The position numbers and the translations under genes were made by a program. Below are positions 53,959-55,569 of a stretch of 55,569 bases of DNA, piece by piece. The DNA is from Cladosporium sp. IMV 00045 (lineage: Eukaryota; Ascomycota; Dothideomycetes; Cladosporiales; Cladosporiaceae), in NCBI GenBank assembly GCA_001931905.2, contig MSJI02000200.1:1-55569 (forward strand), in the 5' to 3' direction. The notes under the pieces are model-generated. The model did not search any database. It was not told the origin of the DNA and was given only the letters and a program-made list of their open reading frames with translations. Position 1 is the stretch's first letter. Every line of letters begins with the position of its first letter.

Positions 53959-55139
53959 ATGGGTATCAAACACTTATACCAAGTCCTCAAAGAGAACTGC
54001 CCCGAAGCCATCAAAGAAGGCGAAATCAAAAACCAATTCGGCCGCAAAGTCGCCATCGATGCCTCCATGTCGCTCTACTCCTTCCTCGTCGCCGTGCGCA
54101 GCGACGGGCAACAGCTCATGAACGAAACCGGCGAGACCACATCCCACCTCATGGGTCTCTTCTACCGCACCCTGCGCATCGTCGACAACGGCATCAAGCC
54201 GCTCTACGTCTTCGACGGCGCCCCGCCCAAACTCAAGTCCGGCGAGCTGGCCAAACGGTTCGCGCGCAAGAGCGAAGCGCAGGAGAACCACGAGGAGGCA
54301 AAGGAGACGGGCACCGCGGAGGATGTGGAGAAGTTCAGCAGACGCACCGTCAGAGTCACGAGGGAGCACAACGAGGAAGCGAGGAAGCTGCTCAAGCTCA
54401 TGGGAGTGCCGTACATCATCGCCCCTACCGAAGCCGAAGCGCAGTGCGCCGTGCTCGCGCGCGCAGGCAAGGTCTTCGCCGCCGCCTCAGAAGACATGGA
54501 CACCCTCACTTTCAACGCGCCCGTGCTCCTGCGCAAGCTCACCTTCGCCGAGCAGCGCAAGGAGCCCATCCAGGAAGTGCACCTGGACAAAGTGCTGGAA
54601 GGGCTGGAGATGGACTTGAACCAATTCATCGACCTGTGCATCCTGCTCGGCTGCGATTACCTCGACCCAATCAAGGGCGTGGGGCCAAAGTAGCCTTGAA
54701 CTTGATCCGCGAGCACAAGAACCTGGAGAACGTCGTCAAGCACTTGGAGAAGAACAGCAAATACACCATCCCGGAAGACTGGCCGTACGCCGACGCTCGC
54801 GTGCTCTTCCTCGAACCAGACGTGCGCAGCGCAGAGGACCCTGAATGCGATTTCAAGTGGGAATCACCGGACGTGGACGGGCTGGTGAAGTACCTGGTGG
54901 AGGAGAAGGGGTTCTCTGAGGATCGCGTACGCTCCGGAGCCGCGCGCCTGTCGAAGAACCTCAAGTCATCGCAGCAATCGCGTCTGGAAGGTTTCTTCAA
55001 GCCGAGAGAGAAGACTGACGAGGAAAAGGCGAGTCTCAAGCGCAAAAACGACGAGAAGCTCGAGGAGAAGAAGAAAAAGCAAAAGGCTGAGGCTAAGGCT
55101 AAGAAAGAGGCTAAAGCAAAGCCGAAGATGAACTCGTAA
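53959..55139 (+). CDS. RAD27: flap endonuclease 1 (FEN1/Rad27), with a one-base frameshift in this sequence
   Basis: The first frame (53959-54693) starts [20 protein letters not shown] and reaches [14 protein letters not shown], then TAG. The family sequence resumes one base out of frame ([20 protein letters not shown]) and continues to 55139. Together this makes about 393 residues, the normal FEN1 length. Catalytic acids are all present: Asp34, Asp86, Glu158, Glu160, Asp179, Asp181 and Asp233. After the shift come the rest of the helix-hairpin-helix region, the PCNA-binding box (QSRLEGFF) and a Lys/Glu-rich tail. A single base is missing near 54688-54692, at an AAAG run. No intron of plausible length explains it. 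FEN1 cuts 5' flaps in Okazaki-fragment maturation and base-excision repair. An assembly error is the simplest explanation; a real frameshift would remove PCNA binding. Confidence 0.9.
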
Positions 55140-55569
55140 ATAGTCAAGCGAGGCAAGGTTTGATTCAAAGCGAAGGGAAGGGTTTCATGGGATTGAAAGG
55201 CGTTTTTCTACTTTTCACGATTTGAACTGGGACTTCACTCTGGCAGAGCAGGCGTTATCAACAGCAAGCAAAAGTGATACCACTGGGCAGAGCCTATTGG
55301 CGTTTGGAAGAAGAAGAAGGAGAAAAGACGAAATCCTGCATTGCTCCAAACAGCATGCGTGGACAACAACGCAACGAAGGGATTACTTCTCAGAGGAATC
55401 TGTAGCTTACAACATGTAATGTACGATACGATACTTCACCAGATATCAAATTCCTCTTATCGATCATGGGACTGGAATACTTTTTTCTTGCTGATATGAT
55501 CAGCAAAATAATGCGAAATGGCATGCAATAGAATGGTGAGCTGGCGTGCTTTGATAGATGCACGTGGCG
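55140..55569. other. 3' flank of RAD27 to window end
   Basis: 3' UTR and further noncoding sequence. The short open frame at 55222-55419 has no motif. No other feature seen. Confidence 0.5.

Noticed and set aside
54676..54692. Micro-intron in RAD27 (GTGGGG to TAG) repairing the frame
   Set aside because: Only about 15 nt, far below any spliceosomal intron size, and it would delete the conserved GVGP hairpin.

Overview
This window is nuclear DNA of a filamentous ascomycete (Pezizomycotina). The evidence is short spliceosomal introns, mostly 46-70 nt, with GTRNGT donors, CTAAC/CTGAC-like branch sites and YAG acceptors; single-copy core eukaryotic genes; secreted cysteine-rich proteins; and a dispersed 5S rRNA gene. 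A Dothideomycete is my best guess from protein flavour, but this is inference. Exon coordinates below were assembled by hand from splice signals and reading-frame continuity, without transcript data.

The left part (about 1-34 kb) looks accessory. Genes are spaced by gaps of up to 2.6 kb and many products are secreted or membrane-bound. In order it holds: the 3' end of an unknown gene (1-818); a DUF829/TMEM53-like protein; a small mitochondrial-carrier-like protein; an ABM-like protein of uncertain 5' end; a mucin-like secreted protein resembling the tail of killer-toxin-like chitinases; an unknown 192-aa protein; a secreted NucA/NucB-type DNase with a very acidic linker; two cysteine-rich small proteins; a secreted bicupin oxalate decarboxylase; and a selenium-binding-protein (SBP56) homologue with an N-terminal signal-like segment. 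A 5S rRNA gene and a decayed LINE fragment follow. Then come a four-TM protein divergent from an amino-acid permease, an unknown membrane protein, and a GT31-like glycosyltransferase with a cysteine-rich tail.

The right part (about 34.8-55.1 kb) is compact and mostly housekeeping: NAB2 and UTP18 share a 536-bp divergent promoter, then a broken MFS transporter, RPL42, fimbrin, a UBC4-type E2, a phosphopentomutase (PRM15-like), mitochondrial glutaryl-CoA dehydrogenase, and RAD27/FEN1.

The most checkable anomalies are: two in-frame TAG codons, each at a likely former CAG, in an otherwise continuous MFS transporter (a RIP-like CpA-to-TpA pattern); a one-base frameshift inside FEN1 just after its last catalytic aspartate; stop-free introns of length 3n in NAB2 (48 nt) and GCDH (66 nt); a 5S rRNA whose helix II differs from the usual ascomycete sequence but stays fully paired; and a run of secreted, possibly host- or competitor-facing proteins between 7 and 22.5 kb. 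I did not find one clearly new multi-gene system; the secreted run is the best candidate for a functional neighbourhood.
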